Below are positions 9,765 through 18,370 of a stretch of 64,000 nt of DNA, piece after piece. Made by a program: the position numbers and the translations under genes. Every line of letters begins with the position of its first letter. The stretch's first letter is position 1. The notes beneath the pieces were generated by a model that saw nothing but the letters and a program-made list of their open reading frames with translations, was not told the origin of the DNA and made no database searches. Source of the DNA: UBA8437 sp964646205 (GTDB taxonomy: Bacteria > Planctomycetota > Planctomycetia > Planctomycetales > Planctomycetaceae); the NCBI GenBank assembly GCA_964646205.1, contig CAZYAZ010000005.1, positions 1 to 64,000 on the forward strand, read 5' to 3'.

Positions 9765-11369
9765 ATGTCTTCACATCCCGCGCCGGAAAATGATGTCAAC
9801 CGTCGGTCGTTTTTGAAAGCTTCGGTGGGAGTTGGTGCCGCCGCGGCAGCTGTTTCGGAAACGGTCTCATCTCAATCAGTGGCTGCGGCCCCCAAGGCAA
9901 AATCAGCCAAGGTTGTTTCAATCGGGTCACGTCGTGAGTTGTTTGTCGACGAGCACCTGATTGACCGAATGACCGGGGCGGCCAGGCAGCAGTTGCACAA
10001 CCCGGTGACCCGCGAGTTGTCGCTGGTACACGACACTCCCTGGGAAGGGACCAGTTGTGGATATCACACGGTCTTCCAGGATGCTGATTTTTACCGGATG
10101 TACTACCGCGGAGCACAGTTGACGGTCATCGATGGTCGGCTGATTCTGAACCAACATCCCGAGTTCTACTGTTACGCCGAGAGTCGTGACGGAATCCACT
10201 GGAAGAAGCCGTCGCTGGGACTCGTGAAATTCAAGGGGTCGAAGAAAAACAACATCATCTGGGAGGGTGTGGGAACCCACAACTTCTCGCCGTTCCTGGA
10301 TTCTCGTCCGGGATGCCCGGCCGACCAGAAATACAAGGCACTTGGCGGGACGATGCGTGAAGGGGGCTTGTTCGCGTTTGCCTCGCCCGACGCAGTCACC
10401 TGGCGGCTGTTGAAAAAGGAGCCCGTGATCAGCAAGGGAGCGTTTGACTCGCAGAACCTGGCGTTCTGGGATGCTGAAGCCGGATGTTACCGGGCCTACT
10501 ATCGAATATTTACCAAGGGCATCACCACGGCCACGGTCTGGAAGCCCGCGGGTGTACGGGCCATTCGTACGGCCACCTCGGATGACTTCTTCAACTGGAA
10601 GGACGCGACCGACCTCACCTACGAGGATTCTCCCGAGGAGCAGATGTACACCAACCAGGTGAGTTCGTATCACCGGGCACCACATATCCTGGTCGGCTTT
10701 CCGATGCGATATGTCGAACGGGGCTGGAATCCGTCGATGCGGGCACTTCCTGAACGGGAGCATCGTGAAATGCGTTCCGAAGCGCATGAGCGGTATGGAA
10801 TGGGTCTGACCGAGGCCCAGGTCATGTTCAGTCGGGATGGAGTGCATTTCAAGCGATGGAATGATGCATTCATTCCGCCGGGCCCGGAACGGCCGGACAC
10901 GTGGAACTACAGTCACCTCGGCATGGCATCGCAGCCGGTCGAAACGAAATCGGATTTGCCCGGCGCCGCTCGCGAATTGTCATTTTACGGCAAGGAGGGT
11001 GGTTGGACGGGGACCAGTTGCACGTTGAGACGGTACACGTTGCGGCTGGATGGATTCGTGTCGATCAACGCCCCGATGTCGGGTGGCGAGATGGTGACCC
11101 GGCCGTTGCGTTTCACCGGCAAGCAATTGCGGCTGAACTTTGCCACATCGGCGGTCGGATCGATTCTCGTCGAACTGCAGCGTCCTGACGGGACCGCAGT
11201 GCCTGGCTTTGCACTGAAAGACTGCCACGAGGTGTATGGAGACACGGTGGATCGCGAGGTCGTGTGGAAGGGTGGCAGCGACCTGTCCAGCCTGCAGGGA
11301 AAGGCCATTCGATTTCGGTTCGTGCTGAAGTCGGCCGATCTGTACGCGATGCGAGTGGCGACTGCCTGA
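9765..11369 (+). CDS. Tat-exported glycoside-hydrolase-like five-bladed propeller protein (paralogue A)
   Basis: 534 residues from ATG 9765, preceded by AGGGAG at 9751. The leader VNRRSFLKASVGVGAAAAAV is a clear twin-arginine signal. The mature protein starts with RRELFVDEHLID and continues with blade signatures of GH32/GH43-like furanosidase propellers: FYRMYYRG, CYAESRDGIHWKKPSLGLV, KKNNIIWEG, NLAFWDAEAGCYRAYYR, RTATSDDFFNWKD and MFSRDGVHFKRW. A C-terminal beta-sandwich (LDGFVSINAPMSGGEMVTRP ... GKAIRFRFVLKSADLYAMRV) closes the protein. Planctomycetes carry many such RELFVD proteins; activity is unproven, but the fold implies binding or hydrolysis of glycans outside the cytoplasm. Closest relative here is 51111-52727, similar along the whole length. 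It is followed by a second propeller gene 68 nt downstream. Confidence 0.85.
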   Translation: MSSHPAPENDVNRRSFLKASVGVGAAAAAVSETVSSQSVAAAPKAKSAKVVSIGSRRELFVDEHLIDRMTGAARQQLHNPVTRELSLVHDTPWEGTSCGYHTVFQDADFYRMYYRGAQLTVIDGRLILNQHPEFYCYAESRDGIHWKKPSLGLVKFKGSKKNNIIWEGVGTHNFSPFLDSRPGCPADQKYKALGGTMREGGLFAFASPDAVTWRLLKKEPVISKGAFDSQNLAFWDAEAGCYRAYYRIFTKGITTATVWKPAGVRAIRTATSDDFFNWKDATDLTYEDSPEEQMYTNQVSSYHRAPHILVGFPMRYVERGWNPSMRALPEREHREMRSEAHERYGMGLTEAQVMFSRDGVHFKRWNDAFIPPGPERPDTWNYSHLGMASQPVETKSDLPGAARELSFYGKEGGWTGTSCTLRRYTLRLDGFVSINAPMSGGEMVTRPLRFTGKQLRLNFATSAVGSILVELQRPDGTAVPGFALKDCHEVYGDTVDREVVWKGGSDLSSLQGKAIRFRFVLKSADLYAMRVATA

Positions 11370-11437
11370 AGCGGCGCAATTGGGGCGAGACTGCCTCGAT
11401 GCGGTCGTGTGGATTTCCTGCCGAGGAGAACGTGTCG

Positions 11438-13732
11438 ATGGATAGCCCGGTACAACGATCACGACGGGGCGGCTGCTTGCTGCTGGCAGTGCTGTTGGGC
11501 TGCACGTGGGCCGACGCTGGTGAGGTGATCGTCCCCAGGGCCGTGCGGGCGTCATCCAGCCAGGGAGTCGGGGGTGACAAGCCGAGGTGGCATGTCGACA
11601 CGTTGCGACTGGGTGCCGCAAGGTTTGATGCCAGGACGGGGAGCAATGGCTCATTTGGGTTGATTGGGTACCCGGGGTGTGTTTCGGCCGATCAGGCCAG
11701 GTTCCCTGGACATGATTGGTATCGGGAGGAAGCCAAGGGGTTGGTGAAGCCGCGAGGAATGTGGATGACGGCCAAGGGCGAACACAAGGATGCCTGGCTG
11801 GAATTCGAATTGCCCGCGGTGACGGAACTCTCGGAACTCTGGATCTGGAACTGGAATGATGGCCCGGAGATTGGACGACGGGTGAAGCAACTGCGACTGC
11901 GGACATCCAGCGTGACCACGACGCCAGGGAAGTTGGGGCAGGTGGATTATGAAGGCGGCGTTCGGGAACAGATCCTCTTTCCCGACATCGGCCAGGTGCA
12001 GGGCCGTCGGCCGGATGTTGTCTTCCGGTTCCCCAGCGGGACACGTAGTCGGTACGTCCGGCTCGAGAACATCAACAATTTTGGTCCTGACCAATCTTTG
12101 GGGCTGGCCGAGGTGTTCATCCTGAAACCCTCCAGTGCTGGAGATCAGGATGTGTCACGTCAGGTTGAGACTGTCACCGATCCTCGACAGGAACCTCACT
12201 GGCATCTGTTCCTGGACAATCACTCGATCACCCGGAGCACGGGATTTCGTCGTGTGCTGCATCATCCGCGCAAACGTGGGGTCGTTCTCAAGGCCGACAA
12301 GCCCTGGGAGACATTCGGTGTGACACCGATGTATGTCGGTCGACGAGCCGATGGAACCTACGAGTGCTATTACCAGACGTTGTGGCGAAACCGAGGTGGT
12401 GGTTATCACAACACGATGGCCTACGCGGTGAGCAAGGATGGGCTGAACTGGCAGAAGCCGTCGCTGGGGTTGGTCGATGCACCGACGACGATCCATGCCC
12501 ATCCACGGTTGCCGCTGGGTGTGTCGTCGGGGACAGGTAAGAAAAACAACCTGGTTCCCACCGGGCATCCCCGCGACCTGGTCCTGCACGGCAACGTGAC
12601 AGACATGAGCAAGCGATTTGCCATGACCGACTCGTTTCGAGTTGGTGCCCCCCTGGTCTTCGCCGCCGAAACCCCCGATTTTGTCGGGGATCCGGACTGG
12701 CGGAAGACGTTGAAGCCAACCGGAGGCATGAAGCCGAGCCACTACAACGCACTGGAATTCTGGGACGATACGAGCAAGGAGTGGGTCTACATGCGGCAGG
12801 CCCCGAACCATCCGCCCATCCGGTGTGCTGGTCGGTACGCTTCAAAAGACCTCAAGAACTGGACTCTCAACCACTATTTCTACCCCGACTGCGACGATTC
12901 GAGTGACCCACGGAGTTTCGACGAGGTGTACGGGTTGATGTCGATCCACGTCGAGGGGATGGTGCTGGGTTTCGTCGAGTGGTTCAAGGGCGATCGCACC
13001 CACTCCAACGCTCAGCTTTATGAAGATGGACACAACCGTCCGACGACCGCCGAGGGTTTGATTGGCAAGAGTGTTTCGAAGGGCACGATGGAACTGCGAT
13101 TGGCCACCAGTCGCGACGGTGGCCGGAGCTGGGACCGTTCGGTGAGCCGCCGGCCGTGGATCCGGCACGGAACCGAGCAGGATAGCGAAGACCGGATGGT
13201 GCGGATCGTGTGTCCTCCTTTGCGGAAAGGAGACGAGGACTGGTTCTATTGCAGCCAGTACAACGGCGATCACGCCACGGGCTCCGGGTACTACCACGAC
13301 CGGGACGGCAGCAAAATCGAAGGAGTGCTATACACCCAGAAGCACAATCGTTACGTGAGCCTGCAGGCGCACAACGTTCCGCAGATCCTGATCACCAAGC
13401 CGGTTCGCGTGACGGGCAAGAGATTGCAGTTGAATGTCGATGCCAGCCGGGGGCGCGTGATGGTCGGTATTGGGATCGACAAGGTGATCCCCCACAAGCA
13501 GGGCAACTGGCCATTTCGCGCCACGTTGCCGCATTACATGGTCAAGGATCGCTGGGAACGCTCGCACCTGGAAAAAGGTTTTGGCGTGAGCGATTGCGTG
13601 GAGATTCGATCGAACTGCATCGAGCACGATGTGCAATTCAAGCAGGCCACCCTCGGGTCACTGATGGGGAAAACCGTTCGGTTGTTCATCGTGGTCCAGG
13701 ATGCGGACCTGTACGGTTTTCGCTTCAAGTAG
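11438..13732 (+). CDS. Secreted discoidin-like plus five-bladed propeller protein (paralogue B)
   Basis: 764 residues from ATG 11438, chosen for the GAGGAG ribosome site at 11423 and the signal peptide that follows (RRGGCLLLAVLLGCTWADAG). The first ~200 residues after the signal resemble an F5/8 type C (discoidin, carbohydrate-binding) domain: WLEFELPAVTELSELWIWN, RYVRLENINNFG and GLAEVFIL. A propeller like paralogue A follows: HLFLDNHSI, YECYYQTLW, AVSKDGLNWQKPSLGLVD, KKNNLVPTGH, YNALEFWDDTSKEW and RLATSRDGGRSWDRS, with the same C-terminal beta-sandwich (KTVRLFIVVQDADLYGFRFK). It is exported by Sec rather than Tat. The added N-terminal domain suggests attachment to a polysaccharide (inference). 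It overlaps the convergent Tim44-like gene by 8 nt. Confidence 0.85.
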   Translation: MDSPVQRSRRGGCLLLAVLLGCTWADAGEVIVPRAVRASSSQGVGGDKPRWHVDTLRLGAARFDARTGSNGSFGLIGYPGCVSADQARFPGHDWYREEAKGLVKPRGMWMTAKGEHKDAWLEFELPAVTELSELWIWNWNDGPEIGRRVKQLRLRTSSVTTTPGKLGQVDYEGGVREQILFPDIGQVQGRRPDVVFRFPSGTRSRYVRLENINNFGPDQSLGLAEVFILKPSSAGDQDVSRQVETVTDPRQEPHWHLFLDNHSITRSTGFRRVLHHPRKRGVVLKADKPWETFGVTPMYVGRRADGTYECYYQTLWRNRGGGYHNTMAYAVSKDGLNWQKPSLGLVDAPTTIHAHPRLPLGVSSGTGKKNNLVPTGHPRDLVLHGNVTDMSKRFAMTDSFRVGAPLVFAAETPDFVGDPDWRKTLKPTGGMKPSHYNALEFWDDTSKEWVYMRQAPNHPPIRCAGRYASKDLKNWTLNHYFYPDCDDSSDPRSFDEVYGLMSIHVEGMVLGFVEWFKGDRTHSNAQLYEDGHNRPTTAEGLIGKSVSKGTMELRLATSRDGGRSWDRSVSRRPWIRHGTEQDSEDRMVRIVCPPLRKGDEDWFYCSQYNGDHATGSGYYHDRDGSKIEGVLYTQKHNRYVSLQAHNVPQILITKPVRVTGKRLQLNVDASRGRVMVGIGIDKVIPHKQGNWPFRATLPHYMVKDRWERSHLEKGFGVSDCVEIRSNCIEHDVQFKQATLGSLMGKTVRLFIVVQDADLYGFRFK

Positions 13733-15728
13733 AAACATCGGGAGAATGCCGACGACGGGATCGTTCGCGTTGATGTTGCCTGGACCGCCTCTTGGCCAGC
13801 AACAGGTTGATGTCGTAGGAGCTCATCTCGAGGTGTTGCCCCAGTGACTGCAGGACCTCCCTCTCCGCGTCCTGAACAATCCCATCGGCGACCACAACAT
13901 CTGTGACAATCGTCAGCCAGGCGCGTCCCTCTTGTCTGCTGGACGGAGTGGGGGGGGTGAGTTTGTTCTGTGTGGCCTGGTTGACCAGTGATTGGGCCTG
14001 TTGATGGGAGATGCCCTGCCTGGCGGCCAGTCCGAGTACGGCCAGGTTCTCCTCGACGCTGATGTTTTTGTCCGCGACGACAGCCTGCACCGCCCAGTCG
14101 AGTGCATCCGTGAGAGAGGGGTTGGGTTGAGTTGAAGTGGGCTGGCCGGTGGTCACTGAGTCGGCCAGCTTTGCCTTCCATGCGACGGCCAATTCCGAAT
14201 GCAATGGCAGCCAGTGGTGGAGCACCCAGTCGAATCGGCCGTCGTTGACGACCTGGTTGCAGAAGTCACACGTGTGTGAGGTGATGTCTGATTCCGGGGC
14301 ACCGCAGGAGGGGCAGTGCGCCGATGTAATGATGCGATTGAGATCGGAACGGACACCGACGTTTCGTGTCAGTACCAATAACGAATTGAGGCGATTCCAT
14401 TCGTGGAGATCTTCAAGTGATCCGTCGGCCAGAAGACGATGTTTGTTGCCTGCCCACCGGATTTTCAGCAGCGTGTAGTCGGCCTGGCCGTCGCAGATGA
14501 CGCCCAGGCAGTCGACCGACCCGACGGCACAGTCGTGCCAGATCTCTCGGTGGCCCATGGTGGCGACGTCGTTGAGGGTGACTTCGTAGTCGTTGCAGAA
14601 CGCTGCGGTGGCCATTTTTCTCAATGGGTCGATACGTGATTCCCTGTCCGCGAGCACCTTGCGCCAGAAAATGACCGAGGCGCGATCCTCGATATGCTGC
14701 ATCGTGAAGCCGGCGTCATGAGTTGCCCGGTAGGAGGCGATGGTGGGGGCGGCGTGATCCAGTGTCCTGGGACGCCAGACGCTGGCCTGCGTGATCTCGG
14801 CCAGCACCCAGTCGTAATCCCCATTTCGCAAAACGGCCTCGCAGGATGTGCAGGCTCCGACCTGGTTCAATTCGAGTGCCGTTGCACAGTTGGGGCAGTT
14901 TCCCTCAAAGAGCCCGCGTCCATCGGGTGTCGATTTGACACCGCGGCGCCGAATGAACGACCAGATCTCCACGAAGGACTCGGGGGTCGTGTTGGTACTG
15001 CCCAGCGGTTTTTTCGTTTTCAGTGAAACACGGTAGTCGATAGCGCTGCAGGTGATGCTGACATCAATGATCTCGAAATGGTCGGTGATCTGGACCGAGG
15101 ACAGGCCCATGCGTTCGGTCAGGACATCAATCTGTGGCATGTGGTCCCGGTAACCGGCGCGGATCTGCTCGGCAATCTGTAACGAGAATCGTTCGTAGAT
15201 ACTGTCCGAGATGTAGTGCAGGACTGGGGCCAGTTCCTGCTTTTGCCACGCGTCCTGGACCTGGAGAAAAGCCTGCTCGATCCGGAATTGGAAAGAATCC
15301 CAGTCGAAGGAGGAGTCGACCTCGTGCAGCTTGGCCAGGTTCTTGAAATGTTCGCCCGGTGGGGACCATGGTGCGGGACGACCGGTTCGACCCCGCGAGC
15401 CGGAATAAGTTTGTACCACCATGGAAAAAAACATGATGATCAGGCAGGCAAAACCGATGGCCACAGCGGCGGGCGAAGCGGGGCCCCCGCTACCGCCACC
15501 ACCTCCGCTGTAGCTGCTTCCGCTATAGCTTGAACTGCTGAAGCCCCCTCCTCCACCTCCAAAACTTCCTCCTCCCCCTCCTCCACTGAATCCACCACCA
15601 CCGCCAGCTCGTGCCCAGGCGTCGGTTGCCAGCGACAATCCGAGAAACACGACCATCAGGATCGCAAGCCACTGCCGACAATGGCGTCGATCCGAGTGGC
15701 GGCGGCGTTTTGACTTGTCAGGTCGCAT
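13725..15728 (-). CDS. Tim44-like / zinc-ribbon duplicated membrane protein with TerB-like C-terminus
   Basis: 667 residues from ATG 15728, which overlaps the end of the DUF350 gene by 11 nt. Order: basic N-terminus; hydrophobic signal (LAILMVVFLGLSLATDAWA); Gly/Ser-rich tract (residues 41-82); one membrane span (AVAIGFACLIIMFFSMVV, 89-106); Tim44/NTF2-like domain (about 120-265); zinc ribbon with C278, C281, C293, C296 ending NGDYDWVL; a second Tim44-like stretch (about 345-460); a second zinc ribbon with C472, C475, C487, C490 ending DGRFDWVL; and a helical TerB-like tail (about 540-645). Tim44-like domains bind membranes or proteins; bacterial versions are poorly studied. The repeated Tim44 plus ribbon unit suggests an internal duplication. 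It appears co-transcribed after the DUF350 gene. Domain calls are from pattern recognition. Confidence 0.8.
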   Translation of the reverse strand: MRPDKSKRRRHSDRRHCRQWLAILMVVFLGLSLATDAWARAGGGGGFSGGGGGGSFGGGGGGFSSSSYSGSSYSGGGGGSGGPASPAAVAIGFACLIIMFFSMVVQTYSGSRGRTGRPAPWSPPGEHFKNLAKLHEVDSSFDWDSFQFRIEQAFLQVQDAWQKQELAPVLHYISDSIYERFSLQIAEQIRAGYRDHMPQIDVLTERMGLSSVQITDHFEIIDVSITCSAIDYRVSLKTKKPLGSTNTTPESFVEIWSFIRRRGVKSTPDGRGLFEGNCPNCATALELNQVGACTSCEAVLRNGDYDWVLAEITQASVWRPRTLDHAAPTIASYRATHDAGFTMQHIEDRASVIFWRKVLADRESRIDPLRKMATAAFCNDYEVTLNDVATMGHREIWHDCAVGSVDCLGVICDGQADYTLLKIRWAGNKHRLLADGSLEDLHEWNRLNSLLVLTRNVGVRSDLNRIITSAHCPSCGAPESDITSHTCDFCNQVVNDGRFDWVLHHWLPLHSELAVAWKAKLADSVTTGQPTSTQPNPSLTDALDWAVQAVVADKNISVEENLAVLGLAARQGISHQQAQSLVNQATQNKLTPPTPSSRQEGRAWLTIVTDVVVADGIVQDAEREVLQSLGQHLEMSSYDINLLLAKRRSRQHQRERSRRRHSPDVST
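15483..15608 (-). repeat. Gly/Ser-rich low-complexity tract inside the Tim44-like gene
   Basis: About 42 codons encode almost only Gly and Ser with a few Phe and Tyr (GGGGGFSGGGGGGSF type repeats), directly after the signal peptide and before the membrane span. On the plus strand it appears as a CT/CC-rich run. Such tracts commonly follow the signal in Tim44-domain proteins and may be a flexible linker; slippage could vary its length. Confidence 0.85.
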
Positions 15729-16629
15729 GGGTTGCCATTTCTCCCAGCGTCCGCTCGATGGCGTGTGCAATCAGGAGTGCCACCGAGAGCGTTGCGGCCG
15801 CATCGACGACACTGACTGACATGTTGCCCCGCATGTCGACCTCGTCATGGTTGGAATGTCTCCAGAGCACCAGGTGGCGGCCGATCGGATAAAACAGGGC
15901 AAAGGCAAGCAGCCCGCCAATGGCCAGAACGAGTGTCTGGATTGTGTGAGAGACTTCAGTCATCGGGGCTCGGAGCAGGGCGCCCCGGATGACCAACCCG
16001 AGTCCGACAAGGAATGCTCCAAATCTCAGTCCGGCGGCGGCGTTGTCATCAAACTGGATCAGTTGGTGAATGTCGAAGCGGCACAATCGGCGGTAGAGAA
16101 TTGCTCCGATGAGCAGGATCACCTGGCCAATGGTCCAGAGAATCACCGTGTCGCGCAGGCCGGTGACGAGCCCGTCGCTGTAACCGGTCAGGGACCCGTT
16201 GAGAATGAATCCTGTGGCCAGGCAGGAGCCGGCCACACAGAAAGCGGCGCCACAGTTGCGGTCGGACGAGATTTCGGTAGCGAGGCTGAAACCTGTTAGT
16301 ACCAGTCGATCGTTGACTCCGATCCCAAGTCGCATCAGCACAATCAGAAGCACACCCTCGGAGAACATGGCAGCAGACGCCGGGAGCAGTGGGTCACCGT
16401 GTCGACCAAAGATGGTGCCGGCCAGCGCGATTGCCGTTCCTGACAGGAAACTTGCCAGGTAGATCCCAAAGGCAGTGTTGGGATGGTCGACCAGTTCGCT
16501 GGTCGAGTCCAAGGAGGTCGTGAACTCGAATGCAACGCGGGCCAGGGCGAGCAAGGCCACCGCGAGGAATACCAGGACGAGGGCGTGTCCGAGATGGACA
16601 AGCACGCCATTGATACTGCCGATGAGCAT
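15718..16629 (-). CDS. DUF350 (YjfL-like) integral membrane protein
   Basis: 303 residues with about eight hydrophobic spans arranged as two similar four-helix halves. The halves show related signatures: FGIYLASFLSGTAIALAGTIF in the first and AAGLRFGAFLVGLGLVIRGALL in the second, as expected for a protein with two DUF350 domains. DUF350 proteins are inner-membrane proteins of unknown function, frequently found near phage-shock, TerB or tellurite-type stress genes. Here it is the upstream partner of the Tim44-like/TerB protein, with the two reading frames overlapping, so the pair is very likely one transcriptional unit and perhaps one membrane complex (inference). The start at 16629 (MLIGSINGVLVHLGHALVLV) gives a normal first membrane span. 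Confidence 0.82.
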   Translation of the reverse strand: MLIGSINGVLVHLGHALVLVFLAVALLALARVAFEFTTSLDSTSELVDHPNTAFGIYLASFLSGTAIALAGTIFGRHGDPLLPASAAMFSEGVLLIVLMRLGIGVNDRLVLTGFSLATEISSDRNCGAAFCVAGSCLATGFILNGSLTGYSDGLVTGLRDTVILWTIGQVILLIGAILYRRLCRFDIHQLIQFDDNAAAGLRFGAFLVGLGLVIRGALLRAPMTEVSHTIQTLVLAIGGLLAFALFYPIGRHLVLWRHSNHDEVDMRGNMSVSVVDAAATLSVALLIAHAIERTLGEMATHAT

Positions 16630-16680
16630 AGGCGGCAGAATACTGGAAAACGTGTCGCGACGCGCGGCACTTCCTGCCGT

Positions 16681-18321
16681 TTAGCGGCTTGAGGTTGGCG
16701 GGGAGCTTAGTCCCACCGTGTTGATGGTTCGGACGGAGTATTTCGGAAGTTCGCCGGGATTGGACGAGACGGTGGTCTTGTCGACAAAACGCATGGCCGT
16801 CAACGGTGCCTGTGGNNNNNNNNNNNNNNNNNNNNNNNNNNNNNNNNNNNNNNNNNNNNNNNNNNNNNNNNNNNNNNNNNNNNNNNNNNNNNNNNNNNNN
16901 NNNNNNNNNNNNNNNCCGCCTCCGGAATGGCCCCAGAGGCACCAGGGGGCTGTTCGCAATTCGGTGTGCTTGGTGACCGAAGCAAAATGCTCGAGGGCTT
17001 CCAGAAACCGATCGTTGGATCCATTGCGGGAATCGCACCACCAGCGGCAGTTGATTTCACGACGTGGTTCAAACATCGATCCCAGCAGTGCACAGTTCCA
17101 TTTTTTTGCCAGTGCCTGCCAGTGCAGATCATCCGCGGCGGTCCGGCCACCGATCGACGCACCGACGCCACAGCCATGCTGATGAACGATCACGCCCCTC
17201 AGTCGGCTCGCCCCGGTGGGAATCCACAGGTAGTAGTCCACTCCGATACGGAGTTGGCCGGGTTGGATGCGTGCGGGGTAGTGGACCTGGTGGATGGTGC
17301 CGCCGGTCGAAGGCCGCTGGCTCGATGTCGGGGTTCGTTGTTTCTTGATCAATGGAGTTGCCTGCTTGAGCAACTCGGCCGCTTTCTGTTCCGCCTGGTC
17401 AATTGGCAACCCCTTGCGGACACCAGGCCGCTTGTGGCCAATCGTGGAGAGGTACGAGTCGTGCAGCACGCTGGTCTTTTGCTGAATGAGTCGCAGGAGT
17501 TTCGGGTCGGGTTCGGTGATCGAGGGAATGCCCCAGGCCAACAACACCGTGTCTCCGAGGATGCGGTGGCCAAGCGGGTTGGGGTGAACCCCGTCGGGCG
17601 AGAGCGTGTACTGGGGGTTCGTTTTTCTCTGTTCGGCCAGGTGCTTTGTGATTGGCGCGTGCAGATCGACGACCATCTCGACCCGGTCTTTTTGTTCAAG
17701 GATCCACCTGGCGAACCTGGAAATGACATCGCGATCGTAGTGCTCATAAATTGCGAAGTAGGCAAACTGCTTGGCACCAGCGGGCCGCAATGCGCCTTTC
17801 TTCTTCTTGAGTGGTACCGCGTCAAACGGTGGGGGTGTCATCAGGACGAGCTTGGCGCCGCTGGCGTGGACTTTCTTGATCAACCGGTTGACACCGTCCT
17901 GATAGATCTGAAATCGCTTCTCCGAGAAGGGGTGGTAGATGCCGTCATTCATCCCGTAACAGGAGACAACCACGTCGGGCTGGATTCTTTTCAACGCGCG
18001 GTCCAGTCGTTCGTGGACGTCGGGTCTTGGGAAGGGATGGGCCGGTTCGGTTTGTCCCGAACAGGTCTCGCTGGAGAGGCCGACGTTGTAGAAGGTTGGA
18101 AGGGGAGAAACTCCCTGGAGACGGCACTGGGTTTCGATCCACGCGACGTAGCCACCAGCGTGGGTGATCGAGTCACCCAGAAAGAGGATCTTCTTGGCCT
18201 TCAAGGGAAAGGCGATGGGGAGATCATCAGCTCTCGTGGTTGCGGAGGCACCATTCGCCGCCAGGAGGCAGGCGGCGAGAAGCAAAAAAGGTGACCGGGG
18301 CAGTGGCGAGTTGTGTGTCAT
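16681..18321 (-). CDS. SGNH/GDSL hydrolase fused to alpha/beta hydrolase, interrupted by assembly gap
   Basis: From ATG 18321 a Sec signal (SPFLLLAACLLAANGASA) leads into an SGNH hydrolase: block I FLGDSITHAGG (nucleophile S51), GMND (123-126) and the block V pair D243/H246 in SPDGVHPN. After a linker, a second domain resembles a secreted alpha/beta hydrolase: GVIVHQHGCGVG (oxyanion region) and the nucleophile elbow WGHSGG (Ser at about 466). The sequence then runs into 100 N; what follows (about 44 codons to the stop at 16681) is in frame only if the true gap length is a multiple of three with remainder as drawn, so the C-terminus is provisional and the catalytic Asp/His of the second domain are not visible. 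Likely an exported esterase acting on acetylated or esterified glycans. SGNH part sure, fusion likely, 3' end uncertain. Confidence 0.75.
   Translation of the reverse strand: MTHNSPLPRSPFLLLAACLLAANGASATTRADDLPIAFPLKAKKILFLGDSITHAGGYVAWIETQCRLQGVSPLPTFYNVGLSSETCSGQTEPAHPFPRPDVHERLDRALKRIQPDVVVSCYGMNDGIYHPFSEKRFQIYQDGVNRLIKKVHASGAKLVLMTPPPFDAVPLKKKKGALRPAGAKQFAYFAIYEHYDRDVISRFARWILEQKDRVEMVVDLHAPITKHLAEQRKTNPQYTLSPDGVHPNPLGHRILGDTVLLAWGIPSITEPDPKLLRLIQQKTSVLHDSYLSTIGHKRPGVRKGLPIDQAEQKAAELLKQATPLIKKQRTPTSSQRPSTGGTIHQVHYPARIQPGQLRIGVDYYLWIPTGASRLRGVIVHQHGCGVGASIGGRTAADDLHWQALAKKWNCALLGSMFEPRREINCRWWCDSRNGSNDRFLEALEHFASVTKHTELRTAPWCLWGHSGGXXXXXXXXXXXXXXXXXXXXXXXXXXXXXXXXXXPQAPLTAMRFVDKTTVSSNPGELPKYSVRTINTVGLSSPPTSSR
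16816..16915. other. Assembly gap of exactly 100 N
   Basis: A run of exactly 100 undetermined bases. That round length is the usual placeholder for a scaffold join of unknown size, so the real distance, and the sequence lost from the hydrolase gene, cannot be inferred. Confidence 0.98.
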
Positions 18322-18370
18322 GTTGCGGATTCCAGGATGCGACTGCATGAGAGCGGACAAAAATGGAAGT

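Noticed and set aside
10980..12044. Minus-strand open frame of about 354 codons across propellers A and B
   Set aside because: Crosses the boundary of two plus-strand genes with clear signal peptides and ribosome sites; composition (Arg, Pro, Ser rich) is that of a shadow frame.
16927..18294. Plus-strand open frame of about 455 codons opposite the SGNH hydrolase
   Set aside because: The minus strand carries the complete SGNH catalytic blocks; the plus frame has no recognisable domain.
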